The translations under genes were made by a program, and so were the position numbers. Positions 59,781 to 64,000 of a DNA stretch of 64,000 nucleotides are shown in pieces. The stretch covers positions 27,504,132 through 27,568,131 of the forward strand of contig OY754981.1 in NCBI GenBank assembly GCA_963576475.1, read 5' to 3'. Source of the stretch: Molanna angustata. Its lineage: Eukaryota; Arthropoda; Insecta; Trichoptera; Molannidae. Positions within the stretch are counted from its first letter, which is position 1; each line of letters opens with the position of its first letter. Below the pieces are notes generated by a model. The model did no database searches. It was not told the origin of the DNA and worked only from the letters and a program-made list of their open reading frames with translations.

Positions 59781-60270
59781 ATTTACCGCCATTTCACAAT
59801 ACAAATATATTAAGGTCGTTATAGTCGTTTTTTTAAATTTCTTCCACTTAGATCTTGTGTTTGCGTTAAAATTTAAACATTTACGCAAATTATTAGCAAT
59901 GTCGACGGTATGACGTGTTATAACATATTGTTAATATGCTCGAGATGTCTCGATGGCTTTACATGTTAAACTTACCATGACGATGTGTGCTATATTTATT
60001 AGTTCTGGGTGACTAATTATAATAATTACCTTGTCTGTAAATACGCTGCTGATTTAGCAAAAATCTGCTGTTCTTCACACAATATCGATAGCATTAGGTG
60101 CAAGTGCAGTCTTACAGTCAACCCGTGCAGTCTTAAATTCATCTATTAACAAATGTGTTGTTTTCTTTCAATGGTTGAGTAAAATCAAATTAATGATTTA
60201 TGTTCCACAAAAAAAAAATCACAAAACGATGGTTGACGATGATGGCTGATCAGTTGATAAGGGTTTATTC
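59781..60270. other. Unassigned AT-rich DNA
   Basis: No gene that I can support. Confidence 0.4.
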
Positions 60271-60279
60271 TTCTTCTTC

Positions 60280-60790
60280 CTTTGTCCTATCAGAAATTTC
60301 TGACGTTGGCGATTACTCTGGCGAAACCCTCTGTCCTGTGTTGCCCGGAATATCCAGAACATAAGGCAGCTCTTGGTACCTCAATTCTGCACCTGATCTC
60401 CATATCCGCGTCAAGGGTCTCCGCAAGGAAACTGCCGAGATTCTTAAATGTATCCACCTTATCCATAGCCATTCTATTTAATTGCAACGAAGAACCAGAG
60501 TATTCACGTCGACCAAATGTCTTCCACTTTGTTTTGGCTACATTTATAGATAATAGGCCCAACTGTTACCAAATAAATCAACTTTGTTTAGCAGCTCCTG
60601 GAGATCAGAAATAGAGTCCGCCAGTAGTACAGTATCATCGGCGTACCTGATATTATTTACCATGCCATTGAATTTTATACCCCTCTCGGTGTTGTTGAGA
60701 TCCCTTTTAAATACATAATCAGAGTACAAATTGAATAGCAGAGGAGACAAGATACAGCCCTATCGAACTCCAAGAGTTTAATCAGCCGAA
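60280..60790 (-). pseudogene. LINE reverse-transcriptase fragment with YADD box
   Basis: The minus-strand frame 60750-60544 reads 'MSPLLFNLYSDYVFKRDLNN' and 'NNIRYADDTVLLADSISDLQ', the catalytic core of a non-LTR RT. After a frameshift near 60560, 'INVAKTKWKTFGRREYSGSS' follows to about 60290. The piece ends in AAGAAGAAG-type sequence (seen as ttcttcttc at 60270). No element ends upstream are preserved. Confidence 0.88.
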
Positions 60791-60799
60791 ATGATCGTC

Positions 60800-61235
60800 A
60801 AAGGAAATAAATCAAACCTAAATCGGAAATGTTAAATATTTCCACGATTGAAAATTCAATAACTTGCATTTCATTGTTCTGTGAAACATGAAAATATGGA
60901 AACAAAACTTAAACTACACATTTTGTCAACTATTTTGTAACTCTGGTTTCCAACCGTAATACTGAGCAAAAGGATACAATATAATCTTTACGGTTGATTG
61001 TCAACCGATTTTTTTATGTGCTTCGCCTTACACGGCTTGTGTCGGTTCACACATAATATGATACGTAGTTTCAGTGTTTCTCTAAATAAACGACCTTCAT
61101 ACATTTTGACGATTTGCAAATAAAAAGTAAATGTACTCGTAAAATGGTAGCGTCCATGACCAACTGGGAGGTTGTTTTAAGTGAACGACCTAAACTAAAT
61201 AATTTATTTTGTACTTAAAAATGTTTTATCCATAT
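60800..61235. other. Unassigned DNA
   Basis: An imperfect inverted pair (tttgcaaccgtaa-type words near 60950-61000) is the only structure seen; no gene. Confidence 0.35.
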
Positions 61236-61239
61236 CATT

Positions 61240-61580
61240 TACATAATTCAACACAGAGGCGCGTAACAAGGCGTTGAAGAGAGCAAATTATGCGGTGGAA
61301 CTTAGGTTTCATTATACGAATTCTGCAAGATCGCATATCTAGGGTCACATAATGAGGGGAGAAAAATACCTCTTGCTTCAATTGATACTGAATGGCAACA
61401 TAGAAGGTCGCCGAGGGACTGAAAGAAGACAGATGTCCTGGCTGAGCAATATTAGGAAATGGAAGGACTTCAGAACAGTGGAGCAGATATTCCAGGCAGC
61501 GCAGGACAGAGAGGGATATGTCAACTGACTCATCGCCAACGTCGGTTGTTTCTGACAGGGCACCAGAAGAAGAAGATATG
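61240..61580 (+). pseudogene. LINE C-terminus with AAGAAG tail
   Basis: The frame resembles 'GHIMRGEKYLLLQLILNGNI', 'EGRRGTERRQMSWLSNIRKW' and 'VEQIFQAAQDREGYVN', then a stop and 'LIANVGCF'-like sequence before agaagaagaag. A typical insect LINE ending with damage. Confidence 0.8.
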
Positions 61581-61916
61581 AATCACGTTAGCTTAGGGAC
61601 TTTCCAACAACATTTGAACAAGCCCAAGACTTGACGCAACATTGCTAAGTAATGCGACAATTTTTCCGAATCCCGATTAATTGGCCGGGTATATTTATTT
61701 TATCTATTATTTCACGACAGAGTTGTTAGAATATAAACTCTAAACAGCTTTAAGTATAATGGCACTCCGACACAGGCATTGGCCTAGTGGAGTGTCGTAT
61801 CCTGAAATCACTGCAAAACCAATAAAAGAAATTACATATTTAATAAAAAACCGGATGCATCCCGAGACAGTGACACTGTATAGTTGATGCAATAAAATAA
61901 TAATAATAAATTAGGA

Positions 61917-61965
61917 TGATTTTTATAGCGCCGTTTTTGTGATAACCTCACCTCAAGGGCGCTTG
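61917..61965 (-). repeat. CR1-like 3' tail fragment
   Basis: The sequence gatgatttttatagcgccgtttttgtgataacctcacctcaagggcgctt is almost identical to 15880-15932, but no coding block follows. Confidence 0.75.
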
Positions 61966-61969
61966 CAAT

Positions 61970-63450
61970 ATCTTGCAATATCAAGGGCAATATCGAACGT
62001 ATATAAAAAGTGATAATATTACAAATAACAATGAAAAAAAAATGATATAAAAAAATGCACTAATGTACTTAGAGCAAAATAAATGTCTATATTGTACTGG
62101 ATTTTCGCAAACCCAGATACATTTTTGCAAACCCTCTTCAACGCTACGTAATGCACTTCTTCAGAAGAGTATAATGGGCCCACATCCTAATAGCTACTAA
62201 TAGTAGACTGTTTTTCAAGTTTTAGTTTTGTCTATTCCTGTATTAATGTTATTGTCTCATTGATAATATGTTTCATAAGTTTTCCATCTTTTAGATTAAT
62301 CAGAACACGTCTTACGTTTGTGAAGTAGCGTATTGTTATGTAAAATCGTCGAACGGTAAGGCTCGTGTGATATTGTACCTGGTCTGGTATTACTGCATGA
62401 CAAATTCATGGTGTTTGGATTAGGTTCGGTGTTGTTAAGCGACGGAGCTGCGAAAGGAACACCTCCTGGGTCACACGGCTCATAAAATTTTCAAGAGATA
62501 AGTTCCGACTAACTGGGTTAGGTGTGGTATAATGATTTTTTTATAGCGCGATTATACTGCGAAATATGTACAAATTATTAATTTATCTGTTTTATCGATT
62601 CTTCAGCATGGAAACGCTGCAACATCGGGGGAACTTTCTTGGTCATAAGGAGATCATTTTTATACGGATTACTTTTTCACTGGTGTGTTTGGTTTTTCGA
62701 TGGGTGATTTTGTATCTTTTTACTTAATTCTGGACTTTGGGCTTGTCTGCATTTATCTAATTTTTCATAGATCATTCACGCAATGTCACTTTTAACGATT
62801 TTTACATTTATGAAAGTCCAAATTTCTTTAATTCTTTATTTTTAATTATTGTTATTAAACATTTATTGAGACAAAAAGCTTACAAACAAATACATTGAAA
62901 CTAGAAAAAATACACTAAAAAAAGAAAACTTTTCGGTCATTCCTCGTTTTTTGGTCTAAAAATATTGAACGTTTCGACTAGTTGACATTTCGACTACATT
63001 ACAACAATTAGTTGCTTCAAACGCTGCCGTTCGGTAGAAGCTTCTGGTCCTTAATCACAAAAACCATCAGACCATTCTAATTTTTAAATAGGTATTGAAG
63101 CTTATTATGGACTATTTTAAACATCTGATATGAAATGCATTTCTTTATTTTGTATTTTTATATCATTATTACAGGTATTGAATTTTGAAGAATCATTTTT
63201 TACTGTATTTATCACCACAGTTTTACGGTACACCAATGCTAGGTGCCGAAAGCTAGGTTCATCATATTCACAAAGCATATCATCATTTTTACCTCTTCGC
63301 ACAGTACTGATTGATTTATTTGGAGGAATGAAGATTTATCACAAATATTGTTTCCAGGACACTGTCAAATAGAAATGAACTTAAATTTAAAACACTGTCC
63401 ATGTGTGAGCCATTTAGTCATAGGGAGTTAATTGATGCAAATTAAGATTC
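61970..63450. other. Unassigned region upstream of TMEM208
   Basis: It should contain the promoter and 5' exon of TMEM208, but I could not identify them. A possible acceptor (tattacag, about 63174) lies in AT-rich DNA. Confidence 0.4.
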
Positions 63451-63452
63451 TT

Positions 63453-63470
63453 TCTTATTCTCCTTTCCAG
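63453..63470 (+). promoter_or_regulatory. Probable 3' splice site before TMEM208
   Basis: A pyrimidine-rich run (ttctttcttattctcc) ends in tttccag one base before the TMEM208 ATG. This is a strong acceptor consensus and suggests the transcript starts on an upstream 5'UTR exon, which I could not place. Confidence 0.6.
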
Positions 63471-63471
63471 T

Positions 63472-63996
63472 ATGCCACCGCAAAAGGGAAAACAGGGAAC
63501 AAGAGGGGCGAAACAGATCGTGGAAGAGAACGTGGCCACTCTAATTTTCTATAGGAACATGGGAATCGGTGCGACGGCCATATACATGACACTGAACTTC
63601 CTTCTGTTCCAAAGCATCTTCGATAAAGAATCAATCTTCGCGGTATTTTTGACGTCAGTTGTCTATGCTGGATGTTATATTCTGATGGACTACGCGGCCA
63701 AACCGACTTATTCAGAGACCGGACAGCTCGCCGACGCCGGAATCGATCTGAACATGGAAGGTGGGTTGGCGGAGCATGTCAAGGATCTCATCATCCTCAC
63801 AGTTGGGTCACAGATACTGTCGCTCGTATCGAGTTACTTTTGGCTTCTGATGATTCTGGCGCCGGTGTATGCCGCTTTCAAACTTTGGAAACACGTGTTG
63901 GGACCTTGGTTCTTCCAACAAGGAAACGAAAACCCAGACGCAGAAGACAAAAAGCAAAAGAAGCTCGAAAGGAAACGAGTTAAGAAAATGAATTAA
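63472..63996 (+). CDS. TMEM208: Transmembrane protein 208 homolog (SND2-like)
   Basis: This 174-residue frame matches the TMEM208 family (human protein 173 aa) along its whole length. The N-terminus is basic, with a GTRGAKQI block at residues 9-16. Hydrophobic segments lie at about 33-50, 54-73 and 104-140, separated by the family's conserved 'DAGIDLNMEGGLAEH' loop. A lysine/arginine-rich tail covers about 157-174. TMEM208 is an endoplasmic reticulum membrane protein and the animal relative of yeast Snd2. It acts in SRP-independent targeting of membrane proteins and has been linked to ER stress and autophagy. The start is the first ATG after a consensus splice acceptor (polypyrimidine tract ending CAG at 63470), so a 5' non-coding exon probably lies upstream. 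The coding region is a single exon that ends in TAA four bases before the window edge. Its base composition is clearly less AT-rich than the surroundings, as expected for a constrained gene. Confidence 0.95.
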   Translation: MPPQKGKQGTRGAKQIVEENVATLIFYRNMGIGATAIYMTLNFLLFQSIFDKESIFAVFLTSVVYAGCYILMDYAAKPTYSETGQLADAGIDLNMEGGLAEHVKDLIILTVGSQILSLVSSYFWLLMILAPVYAAFKLWKHVLGPWFFQQGNENPDAEDKKQKKLERKRVKKMN

Positions 63997-64000
63997 AGAA

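Noticed and set aside
62370..62500. Resemblance to a structured RNA or 5S-derived SINE (gttaagcgacggagctgcg)
   Set aside because: The similarity is limited to a few short words and no internal promoter could be traced.

Overview
The window looks like 64 kb of AT-rich insect nuclear DNA. It contains one conserved host gene at the right edge and is otherwise almost entirely transposable elements at different stages of decay. The evidence is a TMEM208 ortholog behind a consensus 3' splice site, spliced transposon genes, tRNA-derived SINEs, many 5'-truncated LINE ends and foldback MITEs. The LINE coding style and 3' tails remind me of Lepidoptera, but I hold that loosely. No rRNA gene, CRISPR array, true tRNA gene or bacterial-type operon is visible.

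Layout. 0-9 kb: a 0.5 kb TIR repeat, LINE fragments in both orientations, a 42-bp tandem array and a 102-bp tandem array made from a SINE tail. 9-25 kb: more LINE 3' ends, a complete TTAA-flanked MITE (17956-18410), foldback MITEs, and one small TIR element nested in another MITE. 25.5-33.9 kb: an 8.3 kb insertion with CACT(G/C)AAAAAAT termini and repeat-rich ends. It interrupts a LINE exactly between two adjacent codons and carries a nested hAT remnant with a perfect 8-bp target duplication. 34-44.9 kb: LINE and SINE remnants, further MITE copies, and a homogeneous array of 17 x 39 bp.

44.9-51.5 kb: a structurally complete PIF/Harbinger DNA transposon of 6583 bp. It has matching terminal inverted repeats, a CTG target duplication, a three-exon DDE transposase gene (351 codons, all three catalytic acidic residues present) and a convergent four-exon Myb/SANT-like gene (244 codons). 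All exon junctions join in frame. The element sits in an interspersed repeat whose uninterrupted copy is also in this window (19167-19485), so its boundaries can be read directly. 51.5-63 kb: LINE and SINE fragments and foldback elements. 63472-63996: the intact TMEM208 (SND2-like) coding exon.

The only genes here that plausibly work together are the two Harbinger genes. In known Harbinger systems the Myb-like protein binds the transposase, moves it into the nucleus and helps it bind the element ends. Everything else, apart from TMEM208, reads as non-coding or broken.
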